Shown: positions 20,957 through 34,600 of the stretch, one piece after another | Position numbering within the stretch: the stretch's first letter is position 1 | Layout: each line of letters begins with the position of its first letter | Assembly (NCBI GenBank): GCA_022497155.1 | Contig: MU385745.1 | Span: 248,001 to 312,000 of the forward strand | Direction of reading: 5' to 3' | Origin: Whalleya microplaca | Taxonomy: Eukaryota; Ascomycota; Sordariomycetes; Xylariales; Xylariaceae | DNA: 64,000 bases | The notes under the pieces: generated by a model | What the model saw: the letters and a program-made list of their open reading frames with translations, nothing else | Told to the model about the DNA's origin: nothing | Database searches by the model: none | Position numbers and translations under genes: made by a program

Positions 20957-22818
20957 ATGTCTATATCCAGGTCCTCGAGAGATCTGCTGCGTTGCTCGCG
21001 TCAATTGTCCCGCCAATGTGTCCAACAGCTACCCCGCCGTTCTCCTCACCACCGCCTGTCCGCCCGTGCAATCGCCTCCTACACCGCCCCGTACCAGGCC
21101 GACGCCATATCCGTGATACAGAGCAATGTGGATTCTACGTCGGACGAGTTCAAGGAGAACGAGAGGCTCATGGGAGAGGCCATGGCCCGCCTAGAGCAGC
21201 TGACGCGAACAGCGCAGCAGGGCGGGCCCGCGAAGGCAAGGGAGAAACACATTGCGAGGAAGAAGATGCTGCCCCGGGACCGTGTCACGGCATTGGTGGA
21301 CCCGGGCACGACGTTCATGGAATTATCACCCTTGGCTGGCCACGAGCTCTATCCTGAGGCGGACGTGCCCTCAGGCGGTATCATTACGGGCGTTGGGGTC
21401 GTGGAGGGGGTTACGTGTGTGATAGTTGCGAATGACAGCACGGTCAAGGGCGGGACTTATTACCCTATCACGGTGAAAAAGCACTTGAGAGCCCAGGAGG
21501 TAGCACAAGAGAACAAACTACCGTAAGTTGAATTTGCTATAAGCATAGGAAGGGCTCATTGACAGTGCTATAGCTGCATATACTTGGTGGATTCTGGCGG
21601 CGCTAACCTACCACACCAATCTGATGTCTTTCCCGACCGCGACCACTTTGGACGGATCTTTTATAACCAGGCCAGGATGAGCTCGCAGGGGATACCGCAG
21701 ATTTCAGTAGTCATGGGTCTATGTACAGCAGGAGGTGCCTACGTCCCAGCCATGAGCGACGAGAACATAATAGTAGAAGGACAAGGACACATTTTCTTAG
21801 CCGGACCACCACTCGTCAAGGCTGCTACTGGTGAAGAGGTATCGGCCGAAGATCTCGGCGGGGGTGCAATGCATACCTCCGTCTCGGGCGTATCAGACTA
21901 CCTCGCGATAGACGACGCGCATGCCATCGTGCTCGCTAGGAGATGTATCAGTAACCTGAACTGGCCGGAGAAGAGCTTTCCACCTCCGACGGCCTACTCC
22001 GATCCCTTATACCCGGCCGCGGAACTCCTCGGAATAGCGTCGACGAACCTCCGCAAGCCGCTACCGATCCACGAGGTGATCGCGCGGATTGTAGACGGCT
22101 CGCACTTCGCCGAGTTCAAGCGGGACTACGGCGCCACGCTGGTGACGGGGTTCGCGCGGATCTACGGGCAGCAGGTGGGGATCGTGGCGAACAACGGGAT
22201 CCTGTTCGGGACGTCGGCGCAGAAGGGGGCGCACTTCATCGAGGTGTGCGCGCAGCGCGGGGTCCCGCTCGTCTTCCTGCAGAACATCAGCGGCTTCATG
22301 GTCGGGCGCGAGGCCGAGCGCGACGGCATCGCCAAGCACGGCGCCAAGCTGGTCACCGCCGTCGCGTGCGCCGACGTGCCCAAGCTCACCGTCGTCGTCG
22401 GCGGCAGCTACGGCGCCGGCAACTACGGCATGTGCGGCCGCGCCTACGGCCCCCGCTTCCTGTGGATGTGGCCCGCCGCCCGCGTCGGCGTCATGGGCGC
22501 CGAGCAGCTCGCCTCCGTCATGGAGACGGTCGGACGCGGGGACCCGGAGCTGAAGGATCGCATTGAGCGTGAGAGCGACGCTGTGTATTCTTCCGCGAGG
22601 CTATGGGTGAGTCTTGAAGATGCCCCTTTTACCCCTTTTCTTCTATGGTTTTACTCCGTTGCTGAGTACTGACTTTGTGTGTGTTCCTCGCATAGGACGA
22701 TGGCGTTATCCCGCCACAGCACACCCGGCGCTATCTCGGGTTAGGCCTGAGAGCGGCATTGTCTGGGAGGAACAACGCCCGGCCCGATGATACCAGATTT
22801 GGCGTGTTCCGAATGTAA
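20957..22818 (+). CDS. mccB: Methylcrotonyl-CoA carboxylase beta (non-biotinylated) subunit
   Basis: Three exons: 20957-21522, 21574-22606 and 22696-22818, giving 573 aa. Both introns (51 and 89 nt) have GTAAGT/GTGAGT donors and TAG acceptors. The N-terminus is an Arg/Ser/Leu-rich mitochondrial presequence. The carboxyltransferase core shows [67 protein letters not shown] and [20 protein letters not shown], all characteristic of MCC beta. With the biotin-bearing alpha subunit it carboxylates 3-methylcrotonyl-CoA to 3-methylglutaconyl-CoA in the matrix. The C-terminus ends [13 protein letters not shown]. The alpha-subunit gene is not in the window. The middle of exon 2 is markedly GC-rich. Confidence 0.96.
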
Positions 22819-25685
22819 CCCTCACTTTTGCATGGATGGACTCTCGGGACGATGCCCAGCTAGTAAAAAGTTAGCGAGAATTGCAACTTCAGGCTCTGGC
22901 TAGACAAGAAGCGGAAAGGGCCGGTGGGCTCCATAGCAAGTCGATCGTCGAAGTGCTCCACGCGAGAGGCTGAGTGCCCTGTCGGGTCAGGCCTGTCGTT
23001 GGTTGTTATTCGGTCCCTTGTGATTCGGGCTCGGCCACGAGCCCGTCCGTCCAGCCCCGTGACGAGCAAGATATTGCAATCTAGAACTACTACCTACCTA
23101 CCTAGTCACTGTAGGTCACGGCTACTACCTAGGTAATACACGTAAGGCTCGTATCGGAACTCCATCTTTAGACTTCTGGTTTCTTGGTAGTGGGTTCTTT
23201 TGATGTGGACCGCCGCGCGTTTTTTTCTTGCTGGGTTTCGGGCTCGATGGCCACATCGATTTCAAAGCTTTACATACGGGCTTTTTGGGCACACGTGAAA
23301 ATGGAGCTTTCTCTAGTATGTTTCTGAACCCAGAAAATACCATGCAGATGGTACCCGAGAATCTCTCCGACTCGATCGATGGTGGGTTTTAGTGTTTGGC
23401 GCCTATTATGTACCTAACCGTGTACTGTAGCACTCGATCTATTCATGTGATGTCTAGTTAGATGCTAGCACTGCGGAGAGAGGGGTTCCCCTGAACCCCT
23501 TCTACGTCAGCACTCGATGACATTCCCGGTAGAATTTTTACCTGTCCCTGTTTGCCCGGTCTTCTAGAAGCATTTCCCTAATTGGTCGTCGGTGAGCTGT
23601 TACACAAGCCAAAATTGAGGGACCAACCAGGGCTGGTGGGAGCACTTGATGTGGGGTTCATGCGGGATGTCCCGCAAAACGATGCACCCTCCTTTTTAGG
23701 TACCTTTCTATGTACATATCTGGTTACATGCCTACGTATTAGATGTACATAGCCATTAGAGGGAGTATTGAGGGCATTGGGACTTTGGAATTGTATGTAT
23801 GTAGGTAATATATATACAACTCCACAGCTTTCTGAATAGAGACCTACGTGCAGCAACTGTTTCTATATATGTCTTACCTTTCTACAGGCTTAATTAACAC
23901 TGAAAAGATCGACCAATCTGGCGGTATGCACTGTAAGCTGATAGGAAGCGGGCCTATTAGCGATGCGCGAATGCAGTTTCTAAGGCATCGCATCCACATC
24001 TGGCCTCTTATGTGATAATATGATACATACAAAGAGGCGAAGACACCTGAATAGGTAAGTCGTGGAATCCCACTTTCTCCAAAAGAACATAGATCACGTA
24101 TCTACGTTACCTAAGATGTGATCTCGTACCTGAGAGAGAGGCCCCCAACGTAAACCGCATGTGACACGGTAACTTAGGCAGGCCGGAAAGGGGGGGCAAA
24201 AGGGGAACAAAGACCCTGAGCTGCGGTTTTGGGACACAGCAGACACGACATTGCATGATGATGTCCGGCAAGGACGGAGCGTGCCTACCTCGTGATCCAG
24301 GATCTATGTTTGCTCGTTCGCAGTACTTGGCATCTTGGCTGCTTGGTATAGTATTCTACCAATAGGGACGAGCCAGAAAAAGGGCAGCTTGACAATCACG
24401 TTGCGCGACTCTAGGCTGGGGTAGGCCTAGGCCTACGCACGTTTTTTCGGGTAGCGCGTACATGTAGCCGCCGCGTGGGGGCATCAAGGTTCTGGAAGCT
24501 CGCTCTGTTTCTCAGCCCTCAAGGTTATCGGGTCCATCTGGTGGCGCGGGATCGGAGAAGTACGATGCGAGCGACGACCGCATAGGTCAACACGTACATA
24601 CATTATACGTACGGATCTGTACGCTGTATCTATTAATCGGATTTAGCACCCCTGCAATGCTCTTTAGACGCTAGGTACCTTAGTTTAACGTTACAATTCC
24701 TCTCTTAGTAAGAGACATCTTTCACTCTTCTTGCTTTTATTATGGTTCCCGGAACCTGGAAATATGACGTGTTAGGACCACGTCATTGGGAAATGTCGGT
24801 GACTGTGGCATAACAGGATTCCTTTCAATTTCTTCCAGACTGAATTGAGCGTTGGCCGGAGCTCGCCGTCATAGACAAAAAGCAAAGTAAAGAAAAGCAA
24901 AAGGACATCAATCAGTCAATATTCTAGGCCGTCCTTCGGTTTGCCGCGGCTTTCCCTTGCGCCGGCCCGGGATCTGTAATCTGATCTTCTGACCCAACGA
25001 GCTCTGACCGGGGAGTTCTGGACCAATGGGCCATGCAGGGGTATGATTAAAAATGGTACCACACTCAAAGGCTGTTCGACGACCTGCCATTGCCAGGAGT
25101 TCCACTGAGCGATAAGCACGACGACGCGAACGTTGAAGACAGACGCAAAAGGCTTCCTTTTTGACGCCTCACATATTATCCATAACGACCTAGTAGACGC
25201 TGGTCTCGTGGCTATCTCAAGAAGCCTATTTTGAAATCGGTCCGGCATTAAACCAAATTAAACCAAATAAAACCATAACGCCTTTCTTTTGCCAGACCAA
25301 AACATATCCCTGCTTTGGAGGTTGATTAGAAATACAATGCCATACCGTGGTTCTAACTATCCATAATACCAATGACCTCTGAGAACAGAGTGATCTCGAT
25401 TCTTGCCCTGAATGAAAAATAACGCCGATGAAATGCATTGGATGCAGATGCCAACGCTTCTCTATCCCCTTTTCTAGATAAGCAGAGTAGACCTTTTCTT
25501 GTTTCGGGGAAAATTCGTTCGTAATGCAAATATACACCTCCGTCTACCGTCTTCTGTCGCTGGTGATAGGCGATGTCTCTTTTTTCGGCGCCCGCTGTGA
25601 ACTATCCTGTATAATCGGTCTAAACGTATGCTCGTGACCAGTGAACGTATAGAATAGTAGTACAAGTATAATAACGTAATAACAA
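22819..25685. other. Gene-free stretch of about 2.9 kb
   Basis: No gene is recognised. CTACCTACCTACCTAG near 23090-23105 and GTAGGTAC-like words recur. Minus-strand ORFs at 23125-23343 and 24908-25248 lack ATG context or domains. The right end should hold the 3' UTR of the DUF3295 gene. Confidence 0.5.
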
Positions 25686-27293
25686 TCATCGCCGAGGTTT
25701 CTTCTCGCCTTGACGTTCGAGTAGCAGAGTGAGCTGGCTCTTGGATCTGCCAAGTGGCACAGTTGGTGCTGCGCTTGGTTGGGTGGGAGTGAACCGCGAA
25801 TCGAGGACGGAACTTCCAGATCTTCGACTACTAGTTTCGGAGTCATCTTCCTGTCCGCGCATTGCACTCATAACCGCCTCGTTGGCTGGTGCGTTTTCAT
25901 CGTACTCGATAATAGTGCCCTGAGCCGTGGTGTTTGAAATAGTCGCTGTGCTCGATGATATCAAGCTCGGGGGGGCTACCCGGGGGCGGCTCAAATCTCG
26001 TGAACTACGCCGCGTGGATCCCATGTCTGACATCGACCGGGTCATGAGAGGGGAGACATCTGGACGCGGTCGCTCTTGAGCATCGCTTCGTCTATGCGCA
26101 GTCCCGCCTGGTGCCACTGTTGACCGGCTGCCATCGTACACCGGCGCCTTTCCTCTGCTATCTGTTGCAGACTTTGGTTGGTTCGCATCGGAATTTGTCT
26201 CTTGAATTGTGTGTGGCCTGTCGCGTGTATTGCCAGCTTGAGACTGGCTAGATCTTGAGACGGGAGGTTTATCGGACGGTGGTGGCCGAACAGCGGGACG
26301 TTTCCCTGCTGCCTTGGTACTCAAACGTTCCCCGCTTTCTTTTGTCTCCAACAACGTTTCTTCGGTTGATTTTTCTGGTATTATCGAGGCGGGGCTTTGT
26401 AGACCTGCATTCCTCGATCCCAGAGACGAATTTCCTTCTTTGGAACCGACCTCAGATCCTCCAACCGTGGAAGACTGCGAACTCTGCCTTCGGGGCATCG
26501 CAGGTCTGCGCTTAGAAGCCTTGGAAGCTGTAGAGGCCACAAAGGCTGTCGGCTTCTTCTTCGGCGTGGTAGCACTAGGAGTCCTTTTCTTTTCTTCCTT
26601 CGCAGTCGAGCTACTAGAACCTTTCGAATCGACACTACGATTCAATGTTGTGCTCCCGGAAGAAGCAAACTTCTCCTCTTCCCCATCAGATCCAGGCGGC
26701 GACACAAATCTAGCCGTAGGCCGCGGTCCCGATTGTGAAGGTCCCCTAGGCTTCTTCAAAATAGGCTTTGCTTGTTTCGTCGAAGATGGCGGCGTAGCTT
26801 TCGCCTTCCCCTTTGATCTCGACTCAGTAGGCTTTGCTACAGAAGCTTTGGGCTTAGCTTGGGCCCCATGGAACGGCTCATCTTGTGATTCAGGCGAAGG
26901 CTTTGGATCTCTAGTCAGTCCTAGCAGTCACCAATGTAGTATCGCATGACTTACTGGCTCGTATCGATTTGATGGCCCCCGTAGTTTGACAAAACTGTTT
27001 TCTTCGGAGATACTTCTAAAAAGGCGGGCGAGCACTGGTCCGGGAAGGTAACGACGGTTGCCCCCAAGGACCCGGTTCCAAAAATTTTCAAGCCGTCTCG
27101 CGGTAGGGTCGACAAGTTCTCGCGACGTAGTAGAGAAAACTGGGATACGATTAGTGTGATTACGTAGGCGTGGCTAGGAGGTATGTTGACCATGGCAAGC
27201 CGCCAGTATCTGCTCTAGTGGAAGCACATCGTAGGTTGCTATCTCATCGTAAATGGTATGGCTATTGGACACAATGCCCTTTGGTAGAAGCAT
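25686..27293 (-). CDS. AreA GATA-like (DUF1752) / DUF3295 family protein
   Basis: Three exons: 27191-27293, 26955-27139 and 25686-26900, giving about 500 aa. The start MLLPKGIVSNSHTIYDEIAT leads into the N-terminal motif STTSRELVDPTARRLENFWN and then GPVLARLFRSIS and RGPSNRYEP. This resembles fungal proteins annotated as nitrogen regulatory AreA GATA-like domain proteins. The long third exon is disordered and basic, beginning with KPILKKPRGPSQSGPRPTAR and ending with SKSQLTLLLERQ, which I associate with DUF3295 tails. It lacks a GATA zinc finger, so direct DNA binding is not evident. Intron 1 has an unusual GTCAAC donor with a CTAAT branch site; intron 2 has a GTAAGT donor and needs an AAG acceptor to keep frame. 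The role is presumed regulatory. Confidence 0.75.
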
Positions 27294-28366
27294 ATCCTGT
27301 GTGTCCGCCATCTTGAATAGGTGTAGCTACTACACCGTTTATCGTTGACTAAATAGCTCGCCTCTATCATGAGCTTCCGGGACCGGCTGATAATAAACAA
27401 ATATTGCGATCCGTAGTCGTATGACCTTGACAATTCATAGCTGACAAGTGAAGAGACCAGACGAGGAAGATTGTATTTGGTGCTTCATCAGCGCACAGCC
27501 GTCGCAGATGGTGTCGCAGATGTTTGCGGATTATTTCACAGCCCAAAGACAAGCTTCGCGCCACACAATAAGTCTCACATCAATGCGTCCAGGAACCTAG
27601 TATTACGGGTCTTCCGTCGATAATCGCCGGCCGTCAGTAAACACGCCGGGACCCAATTGGAATGTTGAGACAGGAAGAGAGAGGCGGGGGCGCGGTCATC
27701 TGTTTGACTGCCCGAGGTGACACATGAACAGCTCCGGCGGCTGAACAACAACATGCGGGTGAACCAGATTGCTGGGCAGAATTATGTGGAGTGAGCAAGC
27801 TTGAGGATTCTAGTTCTGGAGCGCTGTTATAGAGAGGAGTAGGTCGACAGACTGGTAGAGCATCGTCTTCGCAAATAACCCGCTCCAGGCTCCGGGAAGA
27901 TGTGGTATGTAAGAGAGATTGGTATTTCAAGACACGAAAACGCAACGCAACGGGGTTGAGGACCAGAAATTAGTATAACAAGAAGCTGCACTATGCCGGT
28001 TGTAATTATTCTGAAGAAAGAGAGGGAGTTCGTTGTTGTTGTTGGTGGTGGATTGTTCAAAGACTGGCAAGCTAGGTAGGGAAGTATGTAACAAGGTAAG
28101 TTGGTAAAAAGTTGCTCAGCGCGTGCAAGTCGAATAATGTCAGGTGTACGATGTGTGTGTATGCATTGGTAGACGGATTCCAACGTGGATAACACAGGTT
28201 ACATGAGAGATGTATGTAAGTACGCAAGTAATAACGAGAGTGAAAGAGGAGAGGGCAAATAATCCATGATTTCACAAGCTTCAGAAAAATTAGGTAAGGT
28301 AGGGAGGTACCCTAGGCGGCCTAGCAGCTGCCTAGGTACCCTCCATAGTGGCTACCTCAGCTATAT

Positions 28367-28398
28367 GTAGGTACATGCGTAGGTACATGCGTAGGTAC
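28367..28398 (+). repeat. 12-bp tandem repeat, 2.7 copies
   Basis: The unit GTAGGTACATGC occurs twice in full and once for 8 bases. It lies in a cluster of AGGTAC/CCTAGG words (28294-28400) resembling those near 7.8-8.1 kb and 23.1 kb. Confidence 0.9.
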
Positions 28399-28663
28399 TA
28401 GGGGCAGCCAATGGTGAGGACTGCAGTGCCACCATTCGTGCTCTCGTCCTCGCCGGAGCCGCTAAATGCTGCCAGCTTCGGTAGAAGTTGAGCACTAAGC
28501 TTTTAGTGTTTACGGTGGATACGACCCGCTACCTAAAGCATCACAATGGGCCTCATTCAGGTACTTAAATTTTTGCTCGGCCTATCTCCCGACCCGTCTC
28601 TCGATCCTTTTCTCAGCCAGGATGCGTATCTTGTTCATATTCTCTGACCTCCTTAGGAATGCC

Positions 28664-28690
28664 ATGCTACATCATGCTACATCATGCTAC
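28664..28690 (+). repeat. 10-bp tandem repeat, 2.7 copies
   Basis: The unit ATGCTACATC occurs twice in full and once for 7 bases. No gene is associated with it. Confidence 0.88.
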
Positions 28691-31600
28691 AGCCAGCCTC
28701 CATATATCAATACCGGCTCCGAAGGACAGTGTACTGTGCCTTTCCCGGGGCCCAGGGGCCGGTATATATTCTACCTTCAGCATCAACTCGGACAAATTCC
28801 CAGATGGCCGTTTCACCGTGGCCCCCTGCCCTTGCGTTGGTCAGCGAAATGACGATAATGGTGGTGGACCGGTTTTGCGGAATTAGGTCGCTCGCACGAA
28901 CCTCGAAGCCCCGGAGAAGATAAGAGTTATTATGCTGTCCTGACTCCTGATCCCCTAGACTCGACTTATAACTACCTAATAAGTCAGTGCCTAGGAAGTA
29001 GGTGATTTTGTAAGTACGAAGCCCCCATGCAAGCGCTGACGGAATCGACGATGTTTCATGCCTCGTCAATGGTCAGCTATCCAAGATCCAAGGCTCGGAT
29101 GAACGCCGACGCATGGAAGCTTCGAATACTACCATCAATAATGAGAAGGATCCCGATATTTCACGTAGTATGTGTCACCCGTTTCAACCACGTCCCCAAC
29201 ACGGGCTCACACACTACGCAGTAACGAAGGTAAGTATATATGTACACCTCAACTTATTACAGTCTTTCTTGGACTGTAACTGCGGGCGGACTACTTCCTT
29301 GGGAATACTAAGCCATCCCAAGGCAAAACTACTATGCGACAATAACAGCGAATTCAACCTTCTTAGGCGGCATGTAAACCACGAGAAAGGCTCAGCCGGG
29401 GCGCGATTCACCCTGGCTCACCCTGTCCCTTCACCGCGATAGACTAATAACAGGATCACTTGATCGTCAGGTCGGCACTTGATATTTATCCGATTCGCTT
29501 CATATTAACTACCATCGAGGAGTCAATCAATGTAATGAAACTTGGAAACGGCCTCAACCGAGCCTTCGTCCCCTGACCCTGGTACTGTCTACGCAGAGCA
29601 TGAAAACAAGGACTGATGAAGACCTCACGGATGAGAGAAACACAACCGGTTGCTAGGTCAGCCCTGATGTGGACTCCCACAGACATGGACGCCATGGTCA
29701 CGCTTTTACCCAAGCTTCTCATACACCGCTACCCGTATCAAACACGCAATCTATGAACCAACTTTTGTTTTTCCCTCTTTGGCATGGTGGGTAGTGTTGC
29801 CATAATCATTGTGCCACTTATCTAACTACGCCAACTACGCCACGTCTCAATCAATGACAGAAGTATACTGATGTCAAGTTATAAGCGATTCTGGGCCGCA
29901 TGACAGCTTTCAAGTCTCTACAAACCGTTGCAAACCAACATGCAAACCAGTACGTAATCCTCTCTACCTATCTATACTTAACCGTCAGTAGGACGATCCC
30001 GAATCCTGTACATATGTGCAATCTTCCTCTTCCAATCGCATCACAATATCGATATCTTCTCTGCTTTCTCCTCATCTTTGGGCCCCTATGATCTACCCCT
30101 TGCGGGGGCGTGGGAGGTCGTGTGACCGCTTTAACCACGACGCTTTGTTCGGATCCAATGGCCTACCATTGGCCACGGCACAATGCACCAACACCAGGGA
30201 ATTAAATTCCCGTGACCTTCCAGTCGAAGGAAACGCCAACGACAGTCGAGTGTATAGCTGCTTTCAAGTCATGAGAATGTCTTTCCTTCGTGGTAGCTTC
30301 GCGACCAAACAATGCTTAGCATACTACACAGAAGGGTCACATCCGGTTGAAGGTCGAATCTTTTGCTCCCCGCCTTTGAACCCAAATCCTTCACCGATGA
30401 CTCTGGAAAGCGTATTCACTCAAAGCTTTTCGGCAAGAAGCCGTATGTAGACAGCCACACCGATTGCCCTATAAATCACTATGTGGAGCTGAACCATCAC
30501 ATGATACGCGAAAATTGTCAAGTCTAGTGCTGTCCAGGATTCTAAGTGTCTATTGAAATACTAGAAGCGTACTGACATTAGCGCGCAAGCACCAAAGTTA
30601 CGTAGTTCCACGCCATGAACAACCCCAGTTCCCAAGCTAGTTGACTGCATGGCTACAACTATCAGCCCGAATAACAAGCCTTCATTTACTGGATAGTTGA
30701 GACTCTGGTCTTCTATTTGCCAGTTACGGCCGACTTCACGTGCTTTGCGATATGATGGTCCTATACATGCTCGGCTCCGACTCACATGACAAGGCTTCGT
30801 TCCGGCGATTGATCACTGTTCTTGAAGCTTCCCTTTTAGGAAACTCCTCTTCTCGGTTCTAATTGGCTTTCCAGCAAATCGGAGACCAGCCACGAGACTC
30901 GGCGTCCATGGTTCAAATGGGGAATCTCTACGACTTACAGAGATTTGCGACAGACACAAATTTTGTTATTTCCCTAATACACGTCACGCAAAGCTGCTAT
31001 CGCGACATGTCCAAGGTACTCTTGGCATATTTCCCGAGCGCTTATAAGCTGAGCTGCGTCAATAGCGTGGCTTTTCCAGGCTGCTATCGCGCTAATAATT
31101 GCCGTGTAAAGATGCTTCGTTTGACATGCAGGAACGCACAATGCGCGTGCCACTCGGCCAGCCAATCTTCTGAGGTTTCACACAATTCTCTCTCACCGGT
31201 GAGGCGGGAAGATGGCCAGAACATCACTTTGGTCGCCTATCACACCAGGTAGCCCGTCACCTCTTTGAGGGGGGCGCCGCTGCGGCCCGGACCATAAGCA
31301 GCGGTTGTGTCTCGCTTAGGAGTCCTTCCCAAAGAACAGAACTGTAACCCTAATGTTCGTAGTCCGCTTTGTATTTTCCAGCTCTTCGGGTTGTCATGCG
31401 GCGAGGACAGCCTCGTCTGTGTGGGGCGCATGGCTTAGAACTCGCATTCCGCCTTCTCGACCTTACGTCCCAGACGAGGCTGATTGCCGTTACAGTTGCA
31501 GTTGCATTTTGGGGGGGTTACACGAAGAAACAGTCATCTGCAACCAGATCCTGCGGGAGGGTTGCAGTTCTTGATGTGGCATTCCTTATCAATGGGCCAC

Positions 31601-34600
31601 AGGCGAGTGCCTACAGGCTTTGTCCGACGAAGAGTTCTCCCAAATCAGCCGTCGCAATGCAGAAAAGACCACGACGAACCTTACGAAGCGCAAGGTTCTT
31701 TTGCCCCCATGACATTTACAGCAAGCATGCGAGATCAGTCAGATCGGCCGTTCATTCGGACGAGATCTATTTTCGTTGGCTGCATAGATACTAAAACGTT
31801 GCTTAGGCTTATGCTTCGCCCATGCAGGAAAATTTTCATGCCAATAAATTTCCATGGAAATATCGTACGCTCTGGATAGGATCCAAGCGGAGTTGTGCCT
31901 GAGAACTAGGTCAGCAGCGCAGTATAACGCTTAGTCAGCTGCAGGTATCGCCAGCTTGACCACTCTTGTCAGACCCAGCGATCATCAAGATCCAAGACAA
32001 TAAGGCGTGGAAATTTTCCGCAATTCTTAGCGCGGGTCCGCCGTGTCGGCGACGAAAATACTCCTTGTCAGATCGGTGAAGCATGCATGTCTCAGCGAAA
32101 CACTTAAGACGAAATGTCTCAGAAGCTTGTGTAGCTACCTATCGTAGTGGCTTAAATTTTTACCAAGCAAGTCTGAGCTTACACGATCGTCATTGTTGCC
32201 TTACGAACGATTACTTTCGTCAGACGAATCGTTGAGGACGAAAATATGTCGTAGGATTACACTGTTGGGTAAAGCATATTTTGCCGAGACCAACAGACAA
32301 ACTTGATTAATATAGGGGCGCATCCGATCTGCAACATTCGTGAACGGGATAACATGATGAGTAGGCCCCCCTGAAGACGCGTCCAACACCAATCTTGCTG
32401 CCTCTTTCAAGGATCTCTAGGACACAGTTGCGGTATTGTATATACCCACAACACGGCAGCGCCTCAGGCGTTAGCGAAGAGCTGATCAGCTTCGCTCCTG
32501 TAACCGGTTGAGCGGTCAGAGTTTGAGCGCAATTTGCTTCGGGATCTCTTCGAGCACAAAGAGGAAATTAGTGGGAATCCCGAACGCGTAACTGCTGTTT
32601 CGCTGTCGACGATTATTCATCTGCTGGCCTTACATTGGGGGCCGGGGGCAGGGAACTGACGATTAGGAGGTAGGAGGTAGGAGGCAGAGGCAGGCTGAAG
32701 TAACCGCACTTGCCAAATTGTTGGGCGGACCCGTTCACAAAGATGCTTGTGGCTAGCTATCATGCTGTTCGCAAACATAGAGATCAGTTGCAAATTCAAA
32801 CCCCTTAGGACATCTAGGCTCTACGTCGCGTCGTATAACTTAATAAAGCTAGCTTGTTACTCTGGTTCTGTGGCACTTGGAGCCAGATTTTCCCCGTCAT
32901 CTTCCGAAACGTGATTTAATAGCACGTAGTGATTGATGCCTTGCAACACCGTAATCTCTACTGTATTTGGTGGCTTTAACCCTTGGCCAGTATAATTACT
33001 CGCAGAAAGGTACACGATATCTCGCTCAAGGAGTTCAGGATGAGAGCGAGGTAGTCTACTTATAAGTGAACATGGTTAATGTAAGCGCTTCACCGGCCTA
33101 AATCTGGATCGAAAACGTTTGTTTGGGCATAAGGATCAGTGCCTCTGCTTCTACTTGCGAAGGTGATGAACATTGTCTTGCTAGTTTGAGTCGAGGAATA
33201 ACTGTGGCATATCGACTACTGAGCATCAAAGTGTAGTCAGGGTCATGGAGAGATTACGAACATCAATCTGGTTATTGGTCATTTTCTCACAAATCTTTAC
33301 ACGTTTCCTATTGAAGAGGGTTGCACAAAGCTCTCTGTTGAACGAGACAAGAAATTTACGGGTTGCCATATCGGCTCTCACCTTGCGATGGCATGTTTTG
33401 CCTTAGCACATGCAGGAACAAGCAGAGAAATAAGGTACTTAAAATAGGAATATAACCCCCTGAATTACTTCAACACACCATAAGAGAAGAATAATGTCCT
33501 AGAGTGGACCATCTTTTCTAAGGTGAAAAAGAGTACGAGCCAACAAAGGAGCAAATGCTATGTCACACATCTCCATCTTCCATGTATACCCCAAGCATTA
33601 CAGATGTTTGGGACAAGACATTGGATGGTATAACAATCGTGAGTTCCCTTAATGTGGAGAAAAGGGGGGAGGGGGCATAGCGAGAACTCTGTTCCCCAAC
33701 TTCTCCAATAACCATTGCCGCAAGTCCCTGTGTAACCACCTAATTCAGGGGAATACTGGGGTATGCTGCTCCTCTATTGTGCCCAAGGAGGCACGTAGCC
33801 ATAGGGTGTACTACATGTACATACCTAGGTTAGGTACATAGGTTCGATTTGCGTCACCAATCCCAGGTGATATCGGATGCTACCCAGGACATTCAAGCTG
33901 AGTTCGTTGCCACTCCAAAGTTAGATATTGATTTAACACAATGACATTTATTTGGTTATATTTATCCAGAAGCTCCGTCATATGCAGCTGTGAAGATTAG
34001 TAGGAAGATACAAATATTATGATAGACCAACTCTCCCATTGATTCCAATCATTATAACCAACTATATCTAGCGTACCCGGTCACTCTTAACGTACAAATA
34101 TATAAACTCAGTCCATCCCAATGGTAAGAACTGAAATCCCATAGTTTTCCAGACTAATTTCTTCCTAGGCTTGCCTTTTCCAGTGAGGGGACATATCCCA
34201 GCTCCGATACGAGCCAAGCCGAGGTTCCCCGGCATGTGCCTGAAATACCCCTTCTGGGCCGAGCACGCTCTAGCCCGGAGCTCCGCTTTGACTTCGGGAT
34301 ATTAGTATACGTAGAACTGAATCCTCATATTTCTATCGGAATGGTACCCTCGGATGAAATGCGAGACGGGACCCCGTTTGGGAGGATGGCCCTGAGCACC
34401 GGCCTAAATTCGTGGGACCGTCTCTGTAAGAGTCTACCTATTGGGCATGACCTTCATTACTAATTCATCACGATGCAGACAAGATATTATACGATAGTTT
34501 TTAGTTGAAAAAGATGCTGCTCTACTGTGTACATGCTCATAATGCTTTGCGAACAAGAGATACGACCCCTGTCATTTACCCGCACCCCTCAACCTTGCTA

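Noticed and set aside
30016..30450. 144-codon plus-strand ORF
   Set aside because: Low-complexity composition and no recognisable feature; lies in a desert with competing ORFs.
33795..33830. 5S rRNA-like start (CATAGGGTGT)
   Set aside because: Only about ten bases match; the following internal control region is absent.
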